The notes beneath the pieces are model-generated. The model saw only the letters and a list, made by a program, of their open reading frames with translations, was not told where the DNA came from and did not search any database. Positions 12,428 to 21,999 of a stretch of 64,000 nt of DNA are shown in pieces. Location of the stretch: assembly GCA_012744435.1 (NCBI GenBank), contig JAAYCA010000036.1:20646-84645 (forward strand), written 5' to 3'. The stretch is from Bacteroidales bacterium. GTDB lineage: Bacteria; Bacteroidota; Bacteroidia; Bacteroidales; UBA932. Within the stretch, counting starts at the first letter, position 1. Each line of letters starts with the position of its first letter. The translations under genes and the position numbers were made by a program.

Positions 12428-14002
12428 CTATACCCATCCGGGATTCTGGGTCATGTTGTCTCCGTTGACCGCCATTTCATCGGCCGGGAACGGGAACAAC
12501 TCGTGCTTGCCGGTCTTGAAGCCGACCGTGCCGTCCTCGTTGTACCGCTTGTAGTTGACCGTTCCGTCCGGCTGGAGTTCCGGATGGATCGCACCGCGGT
12601 TCTTCAGAAGATTTGCGGCATCGCCCCAGCGGATGATGTTCTGGTAACGAAGACCCTCGAAGCAGAGCTCCATCCAGGACTCGTCCTTGATGAGCTGCAT
12701 GGTCAGGTCGCCCTCCGTGACGGTCGGGGCCTGGGCGCGGGTGCGGATCTCGTTGATGCAGTTGACGGCCTTGGTTTTCTCATTATTCTGGAAATAAGCC
12801 TCGGCGGCAAAGCACAGGACCTCGTCATAGCGCATGATATGATCAGGCAGCGGGTAGCGGTAGGCGGAGCCGTTGTCCTTCCAGGTCATGTACTTGCGGT
12901 TGAAATAACCTTCGCAGTCATAGATCTCCATACCGTCCTTGACACGGGTATTGAATTCATCCTGCATATCCTGATAGGTAAGGATGAAATTCTTCAGGCG
13001 ATAGCCGTCTTCGCCCTCGACCTCGACGAACTTGTCATAGAGCGCTTTGGTCGGACAGACCTGGAAGCCGAACGGATAGGTCGCGAAGTTTGCGGTGGCC
13101 GGGCGGGTCTTGTCGAAGTTGTACTCGAACTTCTCCGCACGCAGGCCGGTCCAGGTGCCACGGAAAGTGGCGTTGGGCCCGGAATTGGATGCATCGTCGA
13201 TGCCGCGCATGCAGAAGAGGTCTTCCGCGGTGACATCTCCCCGGATGGTACCGAAATTCGTGAGGTCGGCCTGCAGGGAGAACTTCTTGCTGCCGATGAT
13301 CTCGTCGTAGATTTTGGAAGCCTCACCATACTTGTTCTGCCAGAGGTATGCCTTGGCCAGCATGGCCTGGGCAAAACCCTTGGTCAGGCGGTAGGTGCCC
13401 GTGACGTCGGTCAGGGCGCCGCTGGAGATGGCGTTCTTGAGATCGGTCTCGATGGCGTTCCAGAGGACGGACGTAGACTCCACATTGCCCTGCAGGTACT
13501 CGTCCGGTCCCAGGATATGGTCCACCAGCGGAGCGGTGCCCCAGAGGGTCACGAGCTCGAAATTGGCCCATGCCCGCATGGCAAGCGCCTCGGCCCGGGC
13601 ACGCTTCATCACGGCACTGTCACCGGTCACGCGTTCAAGGACCAGGTTGCAGCGATAAATGAGGGTATAAAGTCCGGAATACAGGTTCTTGATGACACCG
13701 TTGCCGTCGGTAAACGTATATTCGCAATACTGGTAGTAGGTGCCGTCAGCACGGGAGCCGCCTCCTGTCCAGAGGTCGTCACCCAGGAAGTTCAGCAGCC
13801 AGGCAGCGCTGGATGTACCGCCGGAATGAGAGGTCTTGAACTGATAGTAAGCGGCGACGATAGCCTCTTCCGCCTCAGTATCGGTTTTGTAGAAGTCGTC
13901 GATGGCGACAACGCTATGCTGGGAGATGTTCAGTTTGTCGGAGCAGGATGAGAACAGCATACCTGCAGCGAGAACACCGGTAATGATATATCTGAGTTTC
14001 AT
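12428..14002 (-). CDS. SusD/RagB family outer-membrane nutrient-binding lipoprotein
   Basis: Likely start 14002 (MKLRYIITGVLAAGMLFSSCSDKL lipobox); C-terminal LIKDESWMELCFEGLRYQNIIRWGDA...LFPFPADEMAVNGDNMTQNPGW is a SusD hallmark; adjacent to SusC. Confidence 0.95.
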   Translation of the reverse strand: MKLRYIITGVLAAGMLFSSCSDKLNISQHSVVAIDDFYKTDTEAEEAIVAAYYQFKTSHSGGTSSAAWLLNFLGDDLWTGGGSRADGTYYQYCEYTFTDGNGVIKNLYSGLYTLIYRCNLVLERVTGDSAVMKRARAEALAMRAWANFELVTLWGTAPLVDHILGPDEYLQGNVESTSVLWNAIETDLKNAISSGALTDVTGTYRLTKGFAQAMLAKAYLWQNKYGEASKIYDEIIGSKKFSLQADLTNFGTIRGDVTAEDLFCMRGIDDASNSGPNATFRGTWTGLRAEKFEYNFDKTRPATANFATYPFGFQVCPTKALYDKFVEVEGEDGYRLKNFILTYQDMQDEFNTRVKDGMEIYDCEGYFNRKYMTWKDNGSAYRYPLPDHIMRYDEVLCFAAEAYFQNNEKTKAVNCINEIRTRAQAPTVTEGDLTMQLIKDESWMELCFEGLRYQNIIRWGDAANLLKNRGAIHPELQPDGTVNYKRYNEDGTVGFKTGKHELFPFPADEMAVNGDNMTQNPGWV

Positions 14003-14024
14003 GATCGGATTTCCGTTTGAAAGG

Positions 14025-17000
14025 TTAGAAGGAAATGTTGACACCGAAGACAGTCTTCTTCATGGAAGGATACTGACCGTAGTCGATACCGATACCGCTG
14101 GAACTGACGGAAACTTCCGGATCGAATCCAGGATACTTCGTAAAGACGAACCAGTCGTCGAGAGAGACATATACACGGACGCTGGAGAGGGCGATCTTCT
14201 CAAGCAGGGACTTCGGGAAGGTGTAGCCCAGCTGGAGCTGCTTGACCTTGAAGTAGGAGCCGTCAAAGACGTATCCGGAGCTCTCGAGGAAGTTTGCATA
14301 ACTCACACCGTCCCAACCGGAAAGCTTGGCACTCGGGAACAGGCTGTTGTCTCCGGGCTTTTGCCAGCGGTTGTCGAAAATGTACTGCATCGTATTGGCC
14401 TGGATACGGGTCGAACGCGGGACGGCATAGGCGATCTCGTTGCCGGCGGCGCCGCTGGCAAATGCCGTGAAGTCAAAGCCCTTGTAGCTCATGTTGAGCG
14501 TCAAGCCATAGGTGAAGTCCGGAATACCGGAGCCGATCATGACCTTGTCGGCGTCGCTCAGGACAAGGGCATTGGCCGAATCGTTCTTGCCGTGATCCAC
14601 GAAGGTCGGGTCTCCCGTCTGGGGATTGACGCCGGCATACTCGTAACCGCGCATGTACCAGATCGGATAACCTTTCTCGAAGTAGGTGGTCACGCCGGAG
14701 CCGCCGCTGCCGCCCTGCACGCGCGTCAGGGTCTCATAGACATAGGTGACTTCATTCTTCAGGGTGGCCAGGTTGCCGCTGATCGAGTAGCTGAAGTCAC
14801 CGATGCGGTCCTTCCAGCTCAGTTCGAATTCATGGCCGCGGTTGGACACATTGCCTGCATTGATCGGAGACAGGGTACCGCCGACGACCAGCGAAGAAGT
14901 CACGCTCCGCATGATCAGGTCCTTGGTCTTCTTGTCAAAGTAGTCATAGGTAAACGCGAGTCTGTCTTTGAACATACGGAGGTCGAAACCGAGGTCGATC
15001 TGCTCGGAGGTCTCCCACTTGAGGTTGTAGTTGCCGATAGCGTTGGGCAGGGAACCGGTCGAGTAGGAAGTGCCGGGCTCCATGCCGAGTTTGATCGTGG
15101 AAGCGATGGTCGCGGCATACATATAGTTGCTCAAGCCGGCGATGGAACCGTTCTGGCCCCAGGAAGCACGGAGCTTGAAATGGCTGACCGGGGTCAGGCC
15201 CAGGTTGCGGAAGAAATTCTCACGGGACACGGTCCAACCACCGGACACGGCCGGGAAGAAGCCCCAGCGGGTGTTGAGCGGAAGGATGGAGAGGTCGGCC
15301 GCATCCGCACGCAGGGAAGCCTGGATGTAGTAGCGGTTGTCAAAGTCGTAGGAGACACGGCCGAAGTAGGAGAGCTCGGCATAGTTGCGCATCTCACCGC
15401 CGCTGACGGTCTTGGTGGCCGTACCGGTCTGGTTGGCGAAGTAGGCGTAGTTCGGGTCGAGCTTGGTGATACCCAGATTGTCCAGTCCGGTACCGGAGAT
15501 CTGTCCGGTCACGCTGTAGTTGGAACGCCAGGAATAGGACATACCGGCCATGGCGCTCACATTGTGCCTGCGGGCGAAAGTCTGGTTGTAATTGGCGAAG
15601 TTCTCCCACTGGTAGTAGGTGTTCGTACCGCCGCTGCCGTTGATGGACACATAGTCCGTCACCGTATCGGTGTTGGTCACGCTCGGCCAGGTCACGTTCT
15701 TGCTGATGGAGCTGTTGATGGTATAGCCGAGACGGGAGGTCACGGTGACATGCGGGATCGCCGTGAAGTCAAGGGAAGAGGTACCGCGGAGCTCGAAGCG
15801 ATCGTTCATCGGATCCGAAGCGTTGACGGTAATGTACGGATTGATGTTGTTCGATTCCTGGAACGGGGACATGGAATAGTAGTCTCCATTCTCGTCCTTG
15901 ATGAAGATATGGCCCTGGTCCACGAGGGACTGCATGTGGGCAGGCAGGTTATCGGCCGGATAGACAACCGGGGTAAGCGGATCCATCTGGATGACGGAAG
16001 CAGGCAGGGAAGCCATGCCGCCGGCAGCGACCGTCTTGGTCGAACTGTAACCGAAAGCGTTGTTCGTCGTGAACTTCAACCAATCCTTGATCTTGTAATC
16101 GGCGTTGATCGTCACGCTGAGGCGCTTGAAAGAGTCGTGGTCGGTGATGACCGGACCGTCATTGTTCATGAACGATACGGAAGCATACAGGGAACCATTG
16201 TTGTTCGCGCCCTGGAAGGAAAGGTTGTGGCGCTGCATGACACCCTGCTCGAAAGCGACATCCGCCCACTTGGTGTCGGTCTTGTTGTCGTAGTAGCGGT
16301 TGATGATTTCATCGGTGACCAGATTGCCTTCCTTGACCCAGGTCAGATAGTCTTTGGCATTCAGGGCACTCGGGATGTGTGCGATGTCCGACAGGGAGAG
16401 CTGCATGTCGTAGCGGATGATGCGGCGGCCCTGGGCGGCCTTCTTGGTGGTGATGAGAACGACGCCGTTACCCGCCTGCGCACCGTAGATGGCGGCGGAG
16501 GCAGCGTCTTTCAGGACCTCCATGGACTCGATGTCGTTCGGGTCGAGCTGGGAAATGCTGCGCATGCGCAGACCGTCCACGACATAGAGCGGGTCGGACG
16601 AGGCATTCGAGCTGTAACCACGGATACGCATGGAAGACTCGGAACCCGGAGCTCCGGACGTGCTGATGAGCTGGACGCCTGCCGTCTTGCCCTGCAGGGA
16701 ATTCTGCACATCGGTGACGGAGCGGTTCTCCAGGTCGGCAGCCTTCACGGAAGAGATGGCACCGGTGACATCGCTCTTGCGCTGCACACCGTAACCGATC
16801 ACGACGGTCTCCTCGAGGAAATTGGCCTCGGGCTCCATCGTGACGTTGATCGTCGCGGAGTTGGCGGGAATCAACTGGGTGGCGTAGCCAATGAAGGAGA
16901 ATTCGAGATTGGATCCCCTCGGCACGGTGACGGTGTACTTACCGTCAAGGTCGGTCGCGGCGCCATTGGTGGTGCCTTGCTGGAGGACACCGACCCCGAT

Positions 17001-17114
17001 CATCGGAAGGCCCGCCTCATCGATGACGGTACCCGACACAGTGATGGTGTTCTGGGCAAGCGCCAGGCCCGTACCCAGAATCATCACCAGAACAAATGAT
17101 AAGAATCGTTTCAT
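14025..17114 (-). CDS. SusC/RagA family TonB-linked outer membrane protein
   Basis: 1029 aa; carboxypeptidase-D-like region ITVSGTVIDEAGLPMIGVGVLQQGTTNGAATDLDGKYTVTVP; VVIGYGVQRKSDVTGAISSV; plug DPLYVVDGLRM...DIESMEVLKDAASAAIYGAQAGNGVVLITTKK. Confidence 0.97.
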   Translation of the reverse strand: MKRFLSFVLVMILGTGLALAQNTITVSGTVIDEAGLPMIGVGVLQQGTTNGAATDLDGKYTVTVPRGSNLEFSFIGYATQLIPANSATINVTMEPEANFLEETVVIGYGVQRKSDVTGAISSVKAADLENRSVTDVQNSLQGKTAGVQLISTSGAPGSESSMRIRGYSSNASSDPLYVVDGLRMRSISQLDPNDIESMEVLKDAASAAIYGAQAGNGVVLITTKKAAQGRRIIRYDMQLSLSDIAHIPSALNAKDYLTWVKEGNLVTDEIINRYYDNKTDTKWADVAFEQGVMQRHNLSFQGANNNGSLYASVSFMNNDGPVITDHDSFKRLSVTINADYKIKDWLKFTTNNAFGYSSTKTVAAGGMASLPASVIQMDPLTPVVYPADNLPAHMQSLVDQGHIFIKDENGDYYSMSPFQESNNINPYITVNASDPMNDRFELRGTSSLDFTAIPHVTVTSRLGYTINSSISKNVTWPSVTNTDTVTDYVSINGSGGTNTYYQWENFANYNQTFARRHNVSAMAGMSYSWRSNYSVTGQISGTGLDNLGITKLDPNYAYFANQTGTATKTVSGGEMRNYAELSYFGRVSYDFDNRYYIQASLRADAADLSILPLNTRWGFFPAVSGGWTVSRENFFRNLGLTPVSHFKLRASWGQNGSIAGLSNYMYAATIASTIKLGMEPGTSYSTGSLPNAIGNYNLKWETSEQIDLGFDLRMFKDRLAFTYDYFDKKTKDLIMRSVTSSLVVGGTLSPINAGNVSNRGHEFELSWKDRIGDFSYSISGNLATLKNEVTYVYETLTRVQGGSGGSGVTTYFEKGYPIWYMRGYEYAGVNPQTGDPTFVDHGKNDSANALVLSDADKVMIGSGIPDFTYGLTLNMSYKGFDFTAFASGAAGNEIAYAVPRSTRIQANTMQYIFDNRWQKPGDNSLFPSAKLSGWDGVSYANFLESSGYVFDGSYFKVKQLQLGYTFPKSLLEKIALSSVRVYVSLDDWFVFTKYPGFDPEVSVSSSGIGIDYGQYPSMKKTVFGVNISF

Positions 17115-17163
17115 CTTTTGGTTTGAATTGACTGTTATGAAATAATGAGTGAGTTTATCTTGC

Positions 17164-18138
17164 TTAGTTGGACGCCGCGATGATCACCAGTGCGGCGAGG
17201 AAGCACAGGAACATGGCATAGACGTATTTCATGGTGCCCTTCGGGGCATCCTTGAACTCACGCCATATCAGCACGCCCCAGATCATCGCAATGAGCGGGG
17301 AGGCATTGGAGAGAGCATAGGATACGGCCTTGTTGACGGGCGCCTGCGCGGTCATGAAGCTGATAACCATGCCGCTCATCCAGATAAAGCCGCCCAACAT
17401 GCCGATGAGGTGGGTCCGGGCATCTCCCTTCTGGAAATAGTCCTTCATCGTCACCCGGCCTTCCACCGAATAGCGCATCGCCACCGGACAGAAGAGGAAG
17501 GTGCTTATAAGAACCGCCACGGCAAAGAAGAACACAGCCTGATACGGCGAGAGGGTCGCCACGCCGCCGAAGTTGGGAGCGGTACCCTTGACGACAAGAC
17601 CGTAGAAGAAAGCGAAGCCGAAACCGGAAATGATTGCGAAGATGATACCCGCCAACGGGCTCTTTTTCTGGCTCGTTGTCAACCGACGGTATGACACGGC
17701 GCAGAGCACCATCGCGGCAACGGCCAGCACGACACCCGTCCACAGGAGCGGCTTGTTGCCGGTGAAGCCGGAACTGAAGTAGTTGAAAATGATGCCGCCG
17801 ACCCAGCCGAGGCCGCCGCCGATCGGGAATCCGACCGCCATGCCCGCCACGCCGTTCGCCGCAGTCAGAAAAATGTTGGAGAAATTCCAGATCACACCGC
17901 CGAGCAGAGGCCAGAGCACGGCACTCCAGGACAAGTTCTCAAAGAGATGCCCGCCATTGAAGAGCAGCAAACCCAGCACCGCCGTCACGAACAGGCCGGC
18001 GATATAGTCCCAGTAGAACAGGAAGGACTGCCAGTCCTTCTTCTGGACCATCTTTTGCGTGTTGGCCCAGGATCCCCAGCAGATGCAGCAATAGATGCAG
18101 CAGATCATCGCGAGGGCGACATTGTTGACGAGTACCAT
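17164..18138 (-). CDS. RhaT-like DMT-superfamily sugar permease
   Basis: 324-aa polytopic membrane protein (MVLVNNVALAMICCIYCCICWGSWANTQKMVQKKDWQSFLFYWDYIAGLF...) resembling L-rhamnose/H+ symporter-type permeases; substrate not assignable. Confidence 0.7.
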   Translation of the reverse strand: MVLVNNVALAMICCIYCCICWGSWANTQKMVQKKDWQSFLFYWDYIAGLFVTAVLGLLLFNGGHLFENLSWSAVLWPLLGGVIWNFSNIFLTAANGVAGMAVGFPIGGGLGWVGGIIFNYFSSGFTGNKPLLWTGVVLAVAAMVLCAVSYRRLTTSQKKSPLAGIIFAIISGFGFAFFYGLVVKGTAPNFGGVATLSPYQAVFFFAVAVLISTFLFCPVAMRYSVEGRVTMKDYFQKGDARTHLIGMLGGFIWMSGMVISFMTAQAPVNKAVSYALSNASPLIAMIWGVLIWREFKDAPKGTMKYVYAMFLCFLAALVIIAASN

Positions 18139-18151
18139 AATACTTTATGCT

Positions 18152-19582
18152 TTATTCGTGGACATACAGCTCCCAGCCGAGGTAGTTCTCGATGGCATCC
18201 TGCAGGATTTCCTGAACGTGGGTGCGGCAGGCGGCCACGTGGTGCTCGAAACCGTTGCGGCAGATGTGCTTCATGAGTTTCTGCAGGTTCGGCACCTTCG
18301 TGACAGCGATGCAGCCGTCCATGCCATAAGGCTCGTCGGTGATCTCGCCCTCACCCAGGTAGGCCTTGATGCAGCCCTTGGTGTCGTCCGTGGAAATACG
18401 GAAGAAGGTGAAGTCGCCTTCGGACACCTTGGCGCTCACGGCACCGAAGGTCTTGACCTTGCCGAGGGTGCGTCCGAGAACGCCCAGCGGCGCGAGTTTG
18501 AGGTCCTTGTTGCCCACGAATCCGCAGGGGAAGTTGCCGCAATGGGTACATACACACTTCTCGCGGTCCTGGGCGAAGTTGTTGTTCCAGTCCATGAGGG
18601 CTGCCGGTTCCATCGAAGCCAGGGTCAGCGCGTACATGGATACGGCTCCGGCTATGTCGGTCTCGCAGGCGCTCGGAATGAGCTTGTCGGAGAGCATGCT
18701 CATCATCACGCAGGGAGCGCAGCCGTAGTTGAGCTCAAGCGAATCCCAGCACTGAATGGCCAGGGCGTCGCAGCAATTGGCCTCCGTCCAGCGCTCGACG
18801 GCGACAGCGAACTTGGTCACGAGCGGCATCTTGTCCTCGTAATTGGCGGGCACATCCGCATAGTCGTGGATGGAAGCTTTCTTGGCGAGGTACTCGGGAT
18901 CGTTGTCGTCGATCTTTTCCGCAGCGAAAATGAGTTCGCTCAGGTCGGCAGGCACCACGGTAATGCCATACTTCTGCAGGAGCTTTTCACTGGCGCGGCA
19001 GGTGTTGAAGCCCAGCGGGCGCGTGCCGATCTGGCCGATGCGGCAGTGGCGCAGGCCGTTCACGACGCGGCAGATGCCGGCGAACTTGACGATGTCGGCC
19101 TTCACAAGCGGGTCGTAGATGTCGTAGGTGTGCAAGGTCGTATCCGTGAAAGGAATGCCGTACTGGTAGAGGTTGTTGCAGACGGAGATCTTGCCGCAGA
19201 ATGCGTCACGCCGGCTGTCCAGGTCCACCTTGTCATTGTAGTCGTCATAGGCCTGCACGAGGACGGGAACGCGAAGGTCGGCCTCGTTGATGGCATTGAT
19301 GATGCCGATCTCGAACCCGAAGTTCGGCAGGGCGACGATGATGCCGTCGATCTCGTCGCGGTGCTCGCGGAACTGCGCAGCGACCTTCAGGCCGTCTTCA
19401 CGGGTCTCGATGCTGCTGCTGCCGGTCACGGTGGCGTTTTCCGGGAGAATTACATAATCGTACCCGCATTCGTCGAGCACGCGGAGAAGTTCCTTGCGCA
19501 CGTCGATGGCGAGCGCCGGATTGAAATAGGCACGGGTGCCGATAATGACACCGAAGCAGAGCTTTTTACCTTTTTTGTACAT
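18152..19582 (-). CDS. FucI/AraA-superfamily sugar isomerase-like protein
   Basis: 476 aa; GVIIGTRAYFNPALAIDVRKELLRVLDECGYDYVILPENATVTGSSSIETREDGLKVAAQFREHRDEIDGIIVALPNFGFEI; C-terminal CVCTHCGNFPCGFV...; resembles L-fucose/L-arabinose isomerase family proteins. Confidence 0.75.
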   Translation of the reverse strand: MYKKGKKLCFGVIIGTRAYFNPALAIDVRKELLRVLDECGYDYVILPENATVTGSSSIETREDGLKVAAQFREHRDEIDGIIVALPNFGFEIGIINAINEADLRVPVLVQAYDDYNDKVDLDSRRDAFCGKISVCNNLYQYGIPFTDTTLHTYDIYDPLVKADIVKFAGICRVVNGLRHCRIGQIGTRPLGFNTCRASEKLLQKYGITVVPADLSELIFAAEKIDDNDPEYLAKKASIHDYADVPANYEDKMPLVTKFAVAVERWTEANCCDALAIQCWDSLELNYGCAPCVMMSMLSDKLIPSACETDIAGAVSMYALTLASMEPAALMDWNNNFAQDREKCVCTHCGNFPCGFVGNKDLKLAPLGVLGRTLGKVKTFGAVSAKVSEGDFTFFRISTDDTKGCIKAYLGEGEITDEPYGMDGCIAVTKVPNLQKLMKHICRNGFEHHVAACRTHVQEILQDAIENYLGWELYVHE

Positions 19583-19605
19583 AGTAGTTATTGTGTTTTA
19601 AGTTG

Positions 19606-21072
19606 TTATTTGATCAGTTGGTTCACAGCGGCCCGCCAGCCGGCATAAGCGGCGGCAGTCCCGGCATCGGGATGCGGTGTCACGGGCGCTTCACCCTTCC
19701 AGACGGAAAGCGCCTCCGCGAAGGAATTCCAGCGCCCCAGGGCAAAGCCGTTCACGACAAAAGCGCCGAAAGCGGAGGCATCCTCGACTTCGCTTCGCAC
19801 CACAGGGACGCCCAGCAGATCACTTTGGAACTGCATCAGGAAACGGTTGCGGGTAGGGCCGCCGTCCACGCGGATCTCCCTGAGGGCGATCCCGGCCGTG
19901 TCGGTCATGGCCTTTACCAGATCGGCTACCTGATAGCCTATGCTCTCCAGCGCGGCGCGGCACACATGGGCCCGCGAAGACCCGAGGGTCATTCCGCAGA
20001 TCTGCGCGCGCACCTCCGGATGCCACCAGGGGGCACCCAGGCCGGCAAACGCCGGTATAAAATAAACTCCGCCGTTGTCCGGCACGGATGTAGCCACCGC
20101 CTCGATCTGAGCGGGGCTGTCGATCAGGCCCAGCTTGTCCTTGAGCCAGGTAATCGTTGCGCCGGTACAGTGGATATTGCCCTCGAAGCCATAGAAAACC
20201 TTGCCCAGGGCGGCAAAGCCCACGGAAGTGACCAGGCCCTCGGGAGCGTCGGCGTATTTCTCGCCGATGTTGACCATCACCGAAGAGCCGGTGCCGTAGG
20301 TGGCTTTCCCAAGACCCTCCTCCAGGCACATCTGGCCCACCAGGGCTCCGTGACTGTCTCCCAGCACGCCGGCGATGGGAACGGGTTCCGTAAAAGCACC
20401 TTCGACCGTGGTCTGTCCGAAGACAGCGTCACAGGGAAGAGCCTGTGGCAGCATGCTGCGCGGAATGGTGAACAGGCGCAGCATCTCCGCGTCCCAGTCC
20501 AGGCTGTGGATGTTGAAGAGCAGCGTACGTGAAGCATTGGTATAATCCGTAGCGTGCACCGCACCGCCGGTCAGTTTCCAAATGAGCCAGCAGTCGACAT
20601 TACCCATCAGCAGATCACCCTGTTCTGCAGCTTCCCGGGCTCCGGAGACATTGTCCAGGATCCACTTGACTCCGCTCGCGGAGAAATAGGGATCGATCAG
20701 CAGACCGGTGCGCTCTTTCACAAGCGGGCCGTGGCCCGCCGCCTTGAGCGCATCACAGATATCCTTGCCGCGCATGCACTGCCAGACGACGGCATTGCAG
20801 ACCGGCTTCCCGGTCTTCCGGTTCCACACGACCACGGTCTCACGCTGATTGGTCAGCGCCAGCGAGTAAGATCCATCCGCCTGGGCAGCCACTTCGCGGA
20901 TCACCGCCACCGTGTTGGCGTAGAGCAGTTCCGGATCGTGCTCCACCCAGCCTTCCCGCGGGTAGATCTGCGCGTGTTCGCGCGAGGCGGAAGCAACGAC
21001 CTTGCCGTTCTCCGCAAAAAGGAACGCCTTGGTGCTCTGCGTACTTTGGTCAACGGAAATGATATATGCCAT
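19606..21072 (-). CDS. FGGY-family carbohydrate kinase, glycerol kinase-like
   Basis: YIISVDQSTQSTKAFLFAENGKV, LTNQRETVVVWNRKTGKPVCNAVVWQCMRG, GGVYFIPAFAGLGAPWW, IRVDGGPTRNRFLMQFQSDLLGVPVVR. Context suggests a ketose rather than glycerol. Confidence 0.88.
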   Translation of the reverse strand: MAYIISVDQSTQSTKAFLFAENGKVVASASREHAQIYPREGWVEHDPELLYANTVAVIREVAAQADGSYSLALTNQRETVVVWNRKTGKPVCNAVVWQCMRGKDICDALKAAGHGPLVKERTGLLIDPYFSASGVKWILDNVSGAREAAEQGDLLMGNVDCWLIWKLTGGAVHATDYTNASRTLLFNIHSLDWDAEMLRLFTIPRSMLPQALPCDAVFGQTTVEGAFTEPVPIAGVLGDSHGALVGQMCLEEGLGKATYGTGSSVMVNIGEKYADAPEGLVTSVGFAALGKVFYGFEGNIHCTGATITWLKDKLGLIDSPAQIEAVATSVPDNGGVYFIPAFAGLGAPWWHPEVRAQICGMTLGSSRAHVCRAALESIGYQVADLVKAMTDTAGIALREIRVDGGPTRNRFLMQFQSDLLGVPVVRSEVEDASAFGAFVVNGFALGRWNSFAEALSVWKGEAPVTPHPDAGTAAAYAGWRAAVNQLIK

Positions 21073-21075
21073 GGC

Positions 21076-21999
21076 TTATTTCTTTAAAAAGTCAAGTGCT
21101 GCGGTTTCAATCCCTTCGGCGTCCAGGCCATAATGGTGGAAAATCTCCTTCGAACAGCCGTGAACCGCATTCTCGTCGGGAATGCCGAGGATACGGACAG
21201 GGACCGGTGCCTCGGAGAGCGTTTCGGTCACAAGGGCGCCCAGACCGCCGAAACGGCTATGCTCTTCGACCGTCAGGATACGGGAGGTCTCGCGGGCGGC
21301 CTTCAGCAACGCGTCGCGATCGAAAGGCTTGATCCAGGAGAAGTCCAGGACACGGGCGCCGATGCCCTTCTCCTTCAAGGCCTTGCCGGCCTGCAGTACG
21401 TGCCAGACCGTCTCTCCCGCACCAATCAGGGTAATGTCGTTGCCTTCCAAGAGGGTATTGGCCTTGCCGATCTCGAAGCGGAAGTCTCCTTCATATACAT
21501 CGGGTACGCCCGCGCGCCCGACGCGCACGTAAACAGGCTCGGGGAAATCGACCAGGAACCTCACCAGGGTCTCGGTGGCCGCAGCATCTGGCGGCAGAAC
21601 GATGTTCATGCCCGGGAAGCAACGCAGCGCCGCAATGTCATGCAGGCTGTGGTGTGTCGCGCCCAGGGCGCCATACGCCACTCCGCCGCTCACGCCGAGA
21701 ATCTTGACAGGATTGCCGCTATAAGCCATATCCACCTTGACCTGCTCCAGGCTGCGCGCCACATAAAAACAGGCCGGTCCGCAGCAGAATACTTTTTTCC
21801 CGCTGTGCGCCAGACCAGCCGAAATCCCAACGGCATCCTGCTCGGCGATGCCGCACTCCACGAACTGTGCGGGAAGTTCCTCGGCGAAGTCGCCCAGGGT
21901 TACGCTGCCGCGCGCGTCCGTGGTAACGGCTATGATATCCTTATCCTTACGTGCCAACTCGAGCAACGTTTCGGTAAAAGTTTTCCTGCAAGCTAACAT
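21076..21999 (-). CDS. transketolase, C-terminal (pyrimidine/transketolase_C) subunit
   Basis: Start taken at 21999 (MLACRKTFTETLLELARKDKDIIAVTTDARGS); FVECGIAEQDAVGISAGLAHSGKKVFCCGPACFYVARSLEQVKVD; RILTVEEHSRFGGLGALVTETL. Confidence 0.92.
   Translation of the reverse strand: MLACRKTFTETLLELARKDKDIIAVTTDARGSVTLGDFAEELPAQFVECGIAEQDAVGISAGLAHSGKKVFCCGPACFYVARSLEQVKVDMAYSGNPVKILGVSGGVAYGALGATHHSLHDIAALRCFPGMNIVLPPDAAATETLVRFLVDFPEPVYVRVGRAGVPDVYEGDFRFEIGKANTLLEGNDITLIGAGETVWHVLQAGKALKEKGIGARVLDFSWIKPFDRDALLKAARETSRILTVEEHSRFGGLGALVTETLSEAPVPVRILGIPDENAVHGCSKEIFHHYGLDAEGIETAALDFLKK

Noticed and set aside
13902-17099. 1065-aa plus-strand ORF opposite SusC
   Set aside because: Shadow ORF; SusC on the minus strand is unambiguous.
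17164-21072. Rhamnose catabolism (RhaT) or glycerol utilization (GlpK-like kinase)
   Set aside because: No rhamnulose-1-phosphate aldolase, RhaA/RhaB set, GlpF or GlpD nearby; the split transketolase and SusC/D context fit a ketose better.
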